This document shows, one piece after another, positions 7,110 to 13,458 of a stretch of 64,000 nucleotides of DNA; the first letter of the stretch is position 1; each line of letters opens with the position of its first letter. Source of the stretch: Bradyrhizobium sp. RD5-C2 (lineage in GTDB: Bacteria; Pseudomonadota; Alphaproteobacteria; Rhizobiales; Xanthobacteraceae). The notes below the pieces were generated by a model that was not told where the DNA came from, did no database searches, and saw nothing but the letters and a program-made list of their open reading frames with translations. The DNA is taken from contig NZ_BOVL01000012.1 in NCBI RefSeq assembly GCF_019972155.1, forward strand, positions 1-64,000, given 5' to 3'. A program made the position numbers and the translations under genes.

Positions 7110-8174
7110 ATGATGTTCCGTTGGTGCGCGGCGCTTGTGGCCGCTTTCGTTTCGATGTCGGTACCGGCCATGGCTGCAGATTATCCCGCGCCGCAGGATG
7201 GCGAGTGGATCGCAAAGGACTTCAAGTTCCACAGCGGCGAGGTGATGCCGGAGCTACGGCTGCACTACACCACGGTCGGCGCGCCGACCGGGCAGCCGGT
7301 GCTGGTGCTGCACGGCTCCGGCGGCTCGGCGGCCAGCATGCTGACGCCGACCTTTGCCGGCCAGCTGTTCGGCCCGGGTCAGCCGCTTGATGCTGCGAAA
7401 TACTACATCATCATCCCCGACGGCATCGGGCACGGCAAATCGTCGAAGCCGTCGGATGCGATGCGGACAAGCTTTCCAAGATACGACTACGACGACATGG
7501 TCGACGCGCAGTACCGGCTGGTCACCGAAGGGCTCGGCATCAGGCACCTGCGGCTCGTGATCGGCAATTCGATGGGCGGCATGCACACCTGGATCTGGGG
7601 CGTACGCTATCCGCAGATGATGGACGCCCTGGTGCCGATGGCTTCGCAACCGACGGCGATGGCGGCGCGCAACTGGATCCTGCGCCGGACGATGCTGGAA
7701 ACAATTCGCAACGATCCCGATTACAATGGCGGCAACTACACCAGCCAGCCGAGGATGATGAAATACGCCATCGCCGCCTATCGCTTCGCGAGCGCCGGCG
7801 GCACGCTCGGCTACCAGACGCTGGCGCCGTCAGCGCCGCAGGCCGACAAGATGGTCGATGACCAGCTGGCATTGCCGGTCACCGCAGACGCCAATGATTA
7901 CATCTATCAATGGGAAGCCTCGCACGACTACGATCCGTCGGCGGGACTGGAGAAGATCGAGGCCACTTTGCTTGCGATCAACGCGGCCGACGATGAGCGC
8001 AATCCGCCGGAGACCGGCGTCACCGAGGCGGCGGTGAAGCGGATCAAGAACGGCAAGATTGATCTGATTCCGGCGAGCAGCGAAACACGCGGCCACCTCA
8101 CGACCGGCGATGCCAAATTCTATGCCAGGCAATTGCAGGAGCTGCTGCAGACGGCGCCGCAACACACGATGTAG
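7110..8174 (+). CDS. Exported alpha/beta hydrolase, MetX-like
   Basis: A 354-residue protein. The signal peptide (MMFRWCAALVAAFVSM..., AMA-A cleavage) predicts periplasmic location. VLVLHGSGGS gives the oxyanion region, GNSMGG the nucleophile elbow (Ser), a NAADDERNPPE segment the likely Asp, and SETRGHLTTGD the catalytic His. GNSMGG and the overall order resemble homoserine O-acetyltransferase-like hydrolases, but true MetX is cytoplasmic, so an esterase or other hydrolase is more likely. Start at 7110 is chosen for GGAAG at 7101-7105; ATGs at 7089, 7098 and 7113 are alternatives. It lies 17 bp upstream of the YjbR gene, probably an operon. Confidence 0.87.
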   Translation: MMFRWCAALVAAFVSMSVPAMAADYPAPQDGEWIAKDFKFHSGEVMPELRLHYTTVGAPTGQPVLVLHGSGGSAASMLTPTFAGQLFGPGQPLDAAKYYIIIPDGIGHGKSSKPSDAMRTSFPRYDYDDMVDAQYRLVTEGLGIRHLRLVIGNSMGGMHTWIWGVRYPQMMDALVPMASQPTAMAARNWILRRTMLETIRNDPDYNGGNYTSQPRMMKYAIAAYRFASAGGTLGYQTLAPSAPQADKMVDDQLALPVTADANDYIYQWEASHDYDPSAGLEKIEATLLAINAADDERNPPETGVTEAAVKRIKNGKIDLIPASSETRGHLTTGDAKFYARQLQELLQTAPQHTM

Positions 8175-8191
8175 CGATCGGGATCGAGGCG

Positions 8192-8539
8192 ATGTCCGCA
8201 AGTCGCTTCCGCAATGTCGCGCTGAGCCTGCCCGAGGGGATCGAGGGCGCGCATCACGGCACCGCCGACTTCCGCGTCGGCAACCGCATCTTCGCGACGC
8301 TCGGCTATCCCGACAAGGATTGGGGCATGGTGAAGCTGACGCCGGAGCAACAGGCTGTCGTGGTCGAGGCCGAGCCGGAAATCTTCCGGCCGGTGCCGGG
8401 CGGCTGGGGCAAGAGCGGCAGCACCAATGTCCGCCTCGCCAAAGCCGATCAGGTCACGTTGCGCAGCGCGCTCACAATGGCCCGCGACAATATCGCGGCA
8501 AAGCCTGCGAAGAAGGCACGCGCGAAGAAACCCGCCTGA
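8192..8539 (+). CDS. MmcQ/YjbR family protein
   Basis: A 115-residue protein of the MmcQ/YjbR (DUF419, CyaY-like fold) family: FRNVALSLPEGIEGAHHG, FRVGNRIFATLGY, GMVKLTPEQQAV and the GGWGKSGSTNVRL turn typical of the family. The family is proposed to bind DNA on fold grounds only. The C-terminus is a lysine/alanine tail (AAKPAKKARAKKPA) that would add nucleic-acid affinity. It follows the hydrolase by 17 bp and is probably co-transcribed. Confidence 0.9.
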   Translation: MSASRFRNVALSLPEGIEGAHHGTADFRVGNRIFATLGYPDKDWGMVKLTPEQQAVVVEAEPEIFRPVPGGWGKSGSTNVRLAKADQVTLRSALTMARDNIAAKPAKKARAKKPA

Positions 8540-8697
8540 GCGCGGCGATCCCGCACTGCATCACAGACAACAGCGCTGTCTCGCTGATTCTTTGGGCATG
8601 CATCTCGTGCGCGGTTCGTGCCTAATTGCACCAACATCGGATTCGCGCGCGAGACGATGCGCGCGTGTCACGCACAAGGTTGTCGCGGAGGGATGCG

Positions 8698-9051
8698 ATG
8701 CGAAGGCTCACGCATGGCGCGATGCTTGCGTGGCTCGCCATGACGGCGGGCGCAGCGCTGGCGTTCGACAACGGCCAATACGACAACGTGCCATCAGATA
8801 TCCGCGCCTGGTTCAAGAGCGTGATCGCGCCGAACGGCGTGCCGTGCTGCGATATCTCCGACGGCCATCGCACGAGCTATGACGTTCGGGGCGGCACCTA
8901 TTGGGTGCCGATCGAGGGCGAATGGATGATGGTGCCGGAGCGCGCGATCATCCGCGATCGCGGCAATCCGGTCGGCGAGGCAGTGGTGTGGTACGTGCAC
9001 CACCGCGGCAACATCATCATCAGCTGCTTCGTTCCAGCAGACGCGGTCTGA
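8698..9051 (+). CDS. Small exported protein with CC motif
   Basis: A 117-residue protein starting at 8698, chosen for GGAGGGA at 8687-8693. The signal peptide is MRRLTHGAMLAWLAMTAGAALA. The mature part is FDNGQYDNVPSDIRAWFKSV, then GVPCCDISDGHRTSYDV with vicinal cysteines, and later IISCFVP. Members of this kind of small periplasmic protein occur in Bradyrhizobium and related genera, with no assigned function. The Cys-Cys-Asp motif plus a third Cys could bind a metal or form a disulfide. No operon partner is evident. Confidence 0.78.
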   Translation: MRRLTHGAMLAWLAMTAGAALAFDNGQYDNVPSDIRAWFKSVIAPNGVPCCDISDGHRTSYDVRGGTYWVPIEGEWMMVPERAIIRDRGNPVGEAVVWYVHHRGNIIISCFVPADAV

Positions 9052-9108
9052 GGCGCCGCCACGCAGTCGCGCCAATTTGAAACAGATACCTCCTGTTAAC
9101 CTTACTTT

Positions 9109-9124
9109 TTAACCAATAATTAAG
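9109..9124 (+). promoter_or_regulatory. CtrA-type box, TTAA-N7-TTAAG
   Basis: TTAACCAATAATTAAG matches TTAA-N7-TTAA exactly, with G instead of the final C of the CtrA consensus. Another TTAACC lies 13 bp upstream (9096). It is 45-60 bp before the start of the exported protein gene at 9169. Confidence 0.45.
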
Positions 9125-9168
9125 GATGAGTTTGCGGGCGCCCTCAGGCGCGGCCTAGCGTCTGCACA

Positions 9169-9609
9169 ATGCTCCGTAACCGCGAGTTGGTGCCGGCCAT
9201 GACTGATCGAACATATGGGGCGCTGATGGCGTCCATCGGCGTTGCAGCACTGCTGCTCGCTTCCTCGACCGCGACCTATGCAAGATCCGGAACGGCGCCG
9301 CGCGGCACGTTTTCCGCGCACCATCCGGCCTTCCGTCATCATGTGCGCGCGCCCGGCATCGTGTTGCCGGACGCGGGTGGATACTATGATGGCGCGGCGG
9401 ACGTTCCCTTCGCCGCCGCGGTCCCGGCCCCGGCGTCGAACGACGTTCGCTACACTTACACTCAGGACGTGCCCTGGGATTGGGCGCATCGATATCCGCC
9501 GGCCGTGGTGCCGTCGGATCGCCCCTATGTGTCGAGTTGCCCCACCGAGAGCGTGACAGTGCCCGGCCGCGACGGCGATCGCACCATCAACATCACCCGC
9601 TGCTACTGA
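9169..9609 (+). CDS. Exported protein, function unknown
   Basis: Up to 146 residues. An N-terminal hydrophobic signal (YGALMASIGVAALLLASSTATYARS) predicts export. The mature part is Pro/Ala/Tyr rich, with an aromatic patch (YTYTQDVPWDWAHRYPP) and two cysteines (SSCPTESVTV and the C-terminal ITRCY). No catalytic motif is visible. The start is uncertain: ATG at 9169 or ATG at 9199 (MTDRTYGAL); neither has a strong ribosome site. A CtrA-type box stands just upstream and a strong terminator follows the stop. Probably a cell-envelope protein. Confidence 0.68.
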   Translation: MLRNRELVPAMTDRTYGALMASIGVAALLLASSTATYARSGTAPRGTFSAHHPAFRHHVRAPGIVLPDAGGYYDGAADVPFAAAVPAPASNDVRYTYTQDVPWDWAHRYPPAVVPSDRPYVSSCPTESVTVPGRDGDRTINITRCY

Positions 9610-9640
9610 CCGATCACTCGCTCCGGATCGCGAAAACGAA

Positions 9641-9675
9641 AGAGGCCGCCCGCACGGACGGCCTCTCGCATTTTT
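9641..9675 (+). terminator. Rho-independent terminator
   Basis: AGAGGCCG (9641-9648) pairs with CGGCCTCT (9659-9666), followed after CGCA by TTTTT (9671-9675). It ends the exported-protein gene at 9169 and separates it from the convergent bfr gene. Confidence 0.8.
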
Positions 9676-9705
9676 GCCGACGCGCTTCGATCAGCGCGAC
9701 GTCGA

Positions 9706-10194
9706 TCAGGACTCCTCGCCCTTCAGATGACCGACGTGCTTCTGGGTGTAGAGCTCAAGACCGATGCGCTTGATCAGGTCGAGCTGGGTCTCGAGGAAGT
9801 CGATGTGGTCTTCCTCGTCCTTCATCAGCCTCTCGAACAGGTCGCGGCTGACATAGTCCTTGACGCCGTGGCAGTAGGTCGCCGCTTCCTGATAGAGCGT
9901 GCGGGCGCCGATCTCGGCAGCCAGGTCACACTCGATGATCTCCTTGACGTCCTGGCCGATCTTCAGGGGATCGAGCACCTGCAGGTTCGGGAAGCCGTCG
10001 AGGAACAGGATGCGGTCGACGAATTTGTCGGCGTGCTCCATCTCCTCGATGGACTCCTTGCGCCAGACCTTGGCCATCTCCAGGAGGCCCCAATTGTTGA
10101 GCATCCGGTAGTGCAGCCAATACTGATTGATGGCGGTCAGTTCGCTGCGCAGCCCCTTGTTCAGATAATCGATGACCTTCGGGTCGCCTTGCAT
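9706..10194 (-). CDS. bfr: Bacterioferritin
   Basis: A 162-residue haem-containing ferritin, a 24-subunit iron store. Counting from [13 protein letters not shown], all E. coli Bfr ligands fall at their standard numbers: ferroxidase residues E18, E51, H54, E94, E127, H130 and haem ligand M52 (EEMEHADK). This numbering and AGGTGGAG 6 bases upstream fix the start at 10194 rather than the GTG at 10206. A perfect Irr-type iron control element lies at 10237-10253, so expression is probably repressed by Irr at low iron. The next gene upstream on the same strand is the Bfr-associated ferredoxin. Confidence 0.97.
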   Translation of the reverse strand: MQGDPKVIDYLNKGLRSELTAINQYWLHYRMLNNWGLLEMAKVWRKESIEEMEHADKFVDRILFLDGFPNLQVLDPLKIGQDVKEIIECDLAAEIGARTLYQEAATYCHGVKDYVSRDLFERLMKDEEDHIDFLETQLDLIKRIGLELYTQKHVGHLKGEES

Positions 10195-10236
10195 GATCCA
10201 CTCCACCTGTCGCGGCCAAAACCGGCCAGCACTGAA

Positions 10237-10253
10237 TTTAGAACGCTTCTAAA
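10237..10253. promoter_or_regulatory. Irr box (iron control element) of bfr
   Basis: TTTAGAACGCTTCTAAA is a perfect 7-3-7 palindrome and fits the rhizobial ICE consensus TTTAGAA-N3-TTCTAAA. It lies 43 bp upstream of the bfr start. Irr binding at bfr is known in Bradyrhizobium. Confidence 0.88.
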
Positions 10254-10387
10254 TCAGATTGCCGGTGAGAGCAACCCTTCGCGGAAGCAGCGCGTGGATA
10301 ACCGGATTTGGGGGATTTGCGGAGGCAGAGCGTTTCCGGCGGCGTGGCAGCCGGATCGCATGAAGAAAACGCGTTGAAACGGGTAGC

Positions 10388-10414
10388 TTCGGTTCTGCGT
10401 CGATCAGAACCGAA
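10388..10414. other. Stem-loop downstream of bfd
   Basis: TTCGGTTCTG (10388-10397) and CAGAACCGAA (10405-10414) make a perfect 10-bp stem with a 7-base loop just after the bfd stop. No U-run follows on the bfd strand, so it is not a classical terminator; it may protect the mRNA end. Confidence 0.45.
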
Positions 10415-10420
10415 AATGGC

Positions 10421-10693
10421 TTAGCAGGCCGCGAGCGCGAATTCGGCCGGCTCGGCGTCTTCGTTGGCGGCGTGCGGATGGCCGCTGTGGGGGCAACCCG
10501 AGCAGCAGGCCTTGGCGCAAGGGCCAAGCGCCTCGTCGATGATCGCCTTGATGGTGCGCGCGCAGCGACCGCATTCGGCGCTACAGCCGAGGCAGCCATA
10601 AACCTGCTTTGCGCTTCGTGTCACAGACTCGCCGCCATTGACGGCATTGCGGACATCGTGGTCGCTGAGGACGTTACAGGAACAGACAATCAT
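10421..10693 (-). CDS. bfd: Bacterioferritin-associated ferredoxin
   Basis: The 90-residue protein starts MIVCSCNVLSDHDVRNAV. The [2Fe-2S] ligands are C4 and C6 (CSC) and the later pair in GCSAECGRC, the BFD-like fold that reduces Bfr haem to release iron. It is about 25 residues longer than E. coli Bfd: after AIIDEALGPC comes a Cys/His-rich tail (AKACCSGCPHSGHPH) that could hold a second metal. The start at 10693 is the usual family start; a longer frame upstream lacks homology-like sequence. It lies upstream of bfr on the same strand, with bfr having its own Irr site. Confidence 0.92.
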   Translation of the reverse strand: MIVCSCNVLSDHDVRNAVNGGESVTRSAKQVYGCLGCSAECGRCARTIKAIIDEALGPCAKACCSGCPHSGHPHAANEDAEPAEFALAAC

Positions 10694-11078
10694 CAGATGA
10701 GGCGGGTCCAACGGGTGATGCTCGCCAATATGGATATTGTCGACCCCGGCCGGATGCAAAAGGAAAAAGCCGTTTTTGTAGCAATTCCAAACTGATGCAA
10801 GATTCATATTGGAATGAATCTAAATCGGTTGGCCCCGCCTTTCGGGAATAAGAGACCCGTCAGGCCAGTCTACCGGGCCAATCCGGGCTTCCATCGCCAC
10901 ACGCACTGGTTCACTGCGGCTACGAGCTTGTGCGTTGCAAGATATGCCAAAAGCTGCAAGCATTTGGACGCGAATACGGCAGCGTCGTTCATTGATCATT
11001 CAAGCGGAATATGGAACCCTCAGGGCGAGACAGATCGCCCACGTACGCTGTCCCTGCTCCCGTGAGAAAGGTGAGGTC
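10694..11078. other. Intergenic region between bfd and the first paralogous exported protein
   Basis: This region has no convincing gene. It holds the inverted repeat at 10801-10820, with an ICE-like match, and the promoter of the plus-strand gene at 11079 (AAAGGTGAGG before its ATG). A 36-codon open stretch without a start around 10850-11000 was judged not to be a gene. Confidence 0.5.
10801..10824. promoter_or_regulatory. Possible Irr-like operator upstream of bfd
   Basis: GATTCAT-ATTGGA-ATGAATC is a perfect 7-bp inverted repeat. Overlapping it, ATTGGAATGAATCTAAA (10808-10824) matches 11 of 14 defined bases of the ICE consensus. It is about 110 bp upstream of bfd, a plausible iron-responsive site but weak on its own. 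Confidence 0.35.
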
Positions 11079-11384
11079 ATGAAGAAGACATTGCTGGCGC
11101 TTTGCGCCGCCGCCACTCTGGCGGTTTCGGCTGTGGCGGTGCCCGCCCCCGCCCAGGCACAACGCGGTGTCGCCGCTGGCGTCGCTGCGGGATTGATCGG
11201 TGGCGCCATCGTCGGTGGCGCGATCGCTTCGCAGAACGGCTACTACGGTCCGGGCTATGGCTACTACGCGCCCGGTCCGGCCTATGTCGCCGAGCCCGGT
11301 TACGGTCCCGATTGCTTCTGGCAGCGCCAGCGGTTCTGGGACGGCTACACCTGGCGCGTTCGCCGAGTCCGCGTTTGCGATTGA
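11079..11384 (+). CDS. Small exported Gly-rich protein, paralogue 1
   Basis: A 101-residue protein starting at 11079 (AAAGGTGAGG leader). It has a signal peptide (MKKTLLALCAAATLAVSAVA, cleaved near AQA). Then come a Gly/Ala-rich hydrophobic segment (GVAAGVAAGLIGGAIVGGAI) that could insert in a membrane, a Tyr/Pro/Gly stretch, and a C-terminal block with CFWQRQRFWDGYTWRVRRV and a final CD. The same block recurs in the next gene. The two cysteines may pair. Function unknown; a cell-envelope role is likely. Confidence 0.82.
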   Translation: MKKTLLALCAAATLAVSAVAVPAPAQAQRGVAAGVAAGLIGGAIVGGAIASQNGYYGPGYGYYAPGPAYVAEPGYGPDCFWQRQRFWDGYTWRVRRVRVCD

Positions 11385-11412
11385 TCGCCGTTCATCTCGA
11401 TTAATTCGAACC

Positions 11413-11450
11413 AGATGTCCCGGAAAACCGACTGTTTGTCCGGGACATCT
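11413..11450 (+). other. Perfect 12-bp hairpin after paralogue 1
   Basis: AGATGTCCCGGA (11413-11424) and TCCGGGACATCT (11439-11450) with a 14-base loop, 28 bp after the stop at 11384. No T-run follows (GCTGTAG), so it may be an attenuator or RNA-stabilising element rather than an intrinsic terminator. Confidence 0.5.
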
Positions 11451-11621
11451 GCTGTAGAAGGCCAGAAAAAACCGCTTTTCTGCGCGATGAGCCTGCCGAC
11501 GTTTACTTTCGGTTGACTGTTCTGCGCTGTTTAGCAAGACAGCAGTTCGAGATCAGCGTGTGAGTCACCTAAAACCTGGCGCCGAACCACGACGCCACCA
11601 CCCTCCAGGAGAGCCAAAGAC

Positions 11622-11906
11622 ATGAAGAAGACTTTAGCTGCCCTTGTCGCCGTTACCACGCTTGCCGGTTCGCTGGCGGTTGCTCCGGCTGCCAAGGCTG
11701 GTGACGGCGGGGCCATCGCGGCCGGCGTTGCCGGTGGCCTGATCGGCGGCGCCCTGCTCGGCGGCGCGATCGCAGGCGCCCGTCCTGCTCCGGTCTATGT
11801 TGCACCGGCACCGACCTACGTCGAAGAAGCTCCGTGCCGCTGGGTTCGTGAGCGCTTCTGGGACGGCTACGGCTGGCGCTTCCGTCGCATCCAGGTTTGC
11901 GACTGA
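11622..11906 (+). CDS. Small exported Gly-rich protein, paralogue 2
   Basis: A 94-residue protein with AGGAGAG upstream of the ATG. The architecture is the same as the preceding gene: signal peptide (MKKTLAALVAVTTLAGSLAV, AAKA-G cleavage), a hydrophobic Gly/Ala segment (IAAGVAGGLIGGALLGGAIA), a Pro/Val/Tyr linker, and the C-terminal block CRWVRERFWDGYGWRFRR ending VCD. The shared C-x-W/F-x-R-x-RFWDGY-x-WR motif shows the two arose by tandem duplication. Both have a Cys before the block and one at the penultimate residue. Function unknown. A terminator follows 30 bp after the stop. Confidence 0.82.
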   Translation: MKKTLAALVAVTTLAGSLAVAPAAKAGDGGAIAAGVAGGLIGGALLGGAIAGARPAPVYVAPAPTYVEEAPCRWVRERFWDGYGWRFRRIQVCD

Positions 11907-11936
11907 TCGATCGACGCTATCAGCATCACACTCGAA

Positions 11937-11966
11937 AACCCGGCCTTGCGGCCGGGTTTTTGTTTT
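11937..11966 (+). terminator. Rho-independent terminator
   Basis: AACCCGGCC (11937-11945), loop TTGC, GGCCGGGTT (11950-11958), continuing into a T-rich run (TTTTTGTTTT). It ends the paralogue 2 transcript before the convergent transglycosylase gene. Confidence 0.88.
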
Positions 11967-11988
11967 CGTCACCAGGCAGGCTTGGTAA

Positions 11989-13221
11989 TCAGCGCTGCCC
12001 GTTCATCGCGCGCAGCACCGCCTCGCTCGGCCAGCAATCGACCTTGAGCCCGGCCTGCTTCTGATAGGCGCCGAGCGCGGCGCGGGTCTGCATCCCGGCC
12101 TTGCCGTCGAGCTTGTCCTTGTAGAGCCCGATCTTCGTCAGCTGCTGCTGCATCGCCTCGACGTCGGCAGAACGCAGCTGCTTCGACGCCGACCATGGCG
12201 TCGCGAACGGCTGCGGGCTCGTCATGCGGTCGGCGAGATGGCCGACGAACAGCACATAGAGGTCGGAGAAATTGTATTCCTTGATCACGAAGTAGTTCGG
12301 CGTGGTCAGGAAGGCCGGACCGTAGATGCCTTCCGGCTGCAGCAGCGAGGCCGATTGCGCCTGCTCGGTGGCGCTGAGCCTCACGCCGCGCACCGGCACG
12401 AAGCCTGCCCGCAGCCACTGGCTGATCGGTTTGGTCACTTCGGGGACACCTATCGTGCAATCGGCATTGGCGGGTGCTGTGACCTCGTAGGCCCAGCGCA
12501 CGCCGGGCTGCCAGCCCTTGTTGACGAGCTGTTGCGCGGCGGAGGCGAGCGCGTCGGGCACCGAGTGCCAGATGTCCACCTTGCCGTCGCCGTCGAGGTC
12601 GACGCCGTGCTTGTAATATTCCGACGGCAGGAACTGGGTGTAGCCGGTCGCCCCCGCCCACGACGAGCGCAGCTCCTTGCGCGTCACGGCGCCCTCGCCG
12701 AGGATCTTCAGTGCGAGGATGAACTCGGTGCGGTACTGATCCTTGCGGCGGCCGACATAGGCCTGCGTCGCCACCACGCGCAGCGTGTCGTAGGGCAGTG
12801 AATAGCGGCCGTAGTCGGTCTCGCGGCCCCAGATCGCCAGCACGATGGTGGGGGGAACGCCGAACCGCTTCTCGATCGCGTCGAGCGACGGACGATACTT
12901 CTGCAGCAGCCGCTGCCCCTCGGTGGCGAGCCGCGCGATCGAGGCTTCCTTGATGTAGTCGGCCGGCACCTGCACGAACTCGGCCTGCGCCGGCGCGCCG
13001 GTCTTCGGGCGTCCGGGAAGGATCAGGTCAGGCAGCTTGTAGTCGGGCTCGAGCCCGCGCGTCTCGCGATCGAAGGTTTCGCGCGATACGCCGGCCGCCT
13101 TGGCTTCCGGCCACAGCGAGGCGATGAACTGGGTGAACGCGGCGTCGGCGGCGGATGCGGGCCGTTGCAGCGGCGCACACAGCAGCACCGCGCATGCGAC
13201 GATGGTGGCTGGCCATTTCAT
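11989..13221 (-). CDS. Lytic murein transglycosylase (MltB-type, SLT_2) with PG-binding domain
   Basis: A 410-residue exported enzyme that cleaves the MurNAc-GlcNAc bond of peptidoglycan to form 1,6-anhydroMurNAc. A signal peptide (MKWPATIVACAVLLCAP...PASA) is followed by the SLT_2 domain: AIWGRETDYGRY holds the catalytic Glu, then SSWAGATGYTQFLPS and the VDLDGDGKVDIW segment. The C-terminal 60 residues form a peptidoglycan-binding domain 1 (MQQQLTKIGLYKDKLDGKAG). Start at 13221 (ATG, GGTGAG 7 bases upstream) is preferred to the GTG 4 codons earlier. There is no lipobox cysteine, so it is periplasmic rather than a lipoprotein. Confidence 0.93.
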   Translation of the reverse strand: MKWPATIVACAVLLCAPLQRPASAADAAFTQFIASLWPEAKAAGVSRETFDRETRGLEPDYKLPDLILPGRPKTGAPAQAEFVQVPADYIKEASIARLATEGQRLLQKYRPSLDAIEKRFGVPPTIVLAIWGRETDYGRYSLPYDTLRVVATQAYVGRRKDQYRTEFILALKILGEGAVTRKELRSSWAGATGYTQFLPSEYYKHGVDLDGDGKVDIWHSVPDALASAAQQLVNKGWQPGVRWAYEVTAPANADCTIGVPEVTKPISQWLRAGFVPVRGVRLSATEQAQSASLLQPEGIYGPAFLTTPNYFVIKEYNFSDLYVLFVGHLADRMTSPQPFATPWSASKQLRSADVEAMQQQLTKIGLYKDKLDGKAGMQTRAALGAYQKQAGLKVDCWPSEAVLRAMNGQR

Positions 13222-13316
13222 GATCGATCTCACCTGGTGTCCCGAATCCGAATATCATTCGCCGCACCTTCGGAGCGAACTTCAGATTCGATAAGGACAC
13301 TAGCAAACTTATGATT

Positions 13317-13392
13317 CCAGTGTGCTTTATGAATGCGAAGTTCGTGAAGCGGCTGCCGCGAAATCGCACGAACTTCGCATTCAGCACACTGG
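13317..13392. repeat. Long imperfect hairpin between mltB and the TIR gene
   Basis: The left arm 13317-13346 and right arm 13367-13392 pair over 26 bp (CCAGTGTGCT plus GAATGCGAAGTTCGTG); the left arm carries a 4-base TTAT bulge, and the loop is 20 bases. It belongs to none of the dispersed families in this window. It lies between the divergent starts of the transglycosylase and TIR-membrane protein genes. Confidence 0.85.
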
Positions 13393-13427
13393 CGGAAACA
13401 GGCATTGCAACGTGGATTCGGCAATGT

Positions 13428-13442
13428 CAGAATTCAATTCTG
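13428..13442. promoter_or_regulatory. Short perfect palindrome before the TIR gene
   Basis: CAGAATT-C-AATTCTG, 16 bases before the TIR gene start at 13459; CATTGC (13403-13408) and GCAATG (13421-13426) form a further inverted repeat. It could be an operator overlapping the promoter or leader. Confidence 0.35.
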
Positions 13443-13458
13443 GGTGGTAAGTTTTGCC

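Noticed and set aside
10388..10414. Intrinsic terminator of bfd
   Set aside because: The 10-bp stem is real, but T-rich sequence precedes rather than follows it on the bfd strand, so I list it only as a stem-loop.
10840..11000. Start-less 50-codon stretch ending HCGYELVRCKICQKLQ-like sequence
   Set aside because: It has a cysteine pattern suggestive of a zinc ribbon but begins after a stop with no ATG, GTG or TTG in a sensible place and no ribosome site; it is too short to call.
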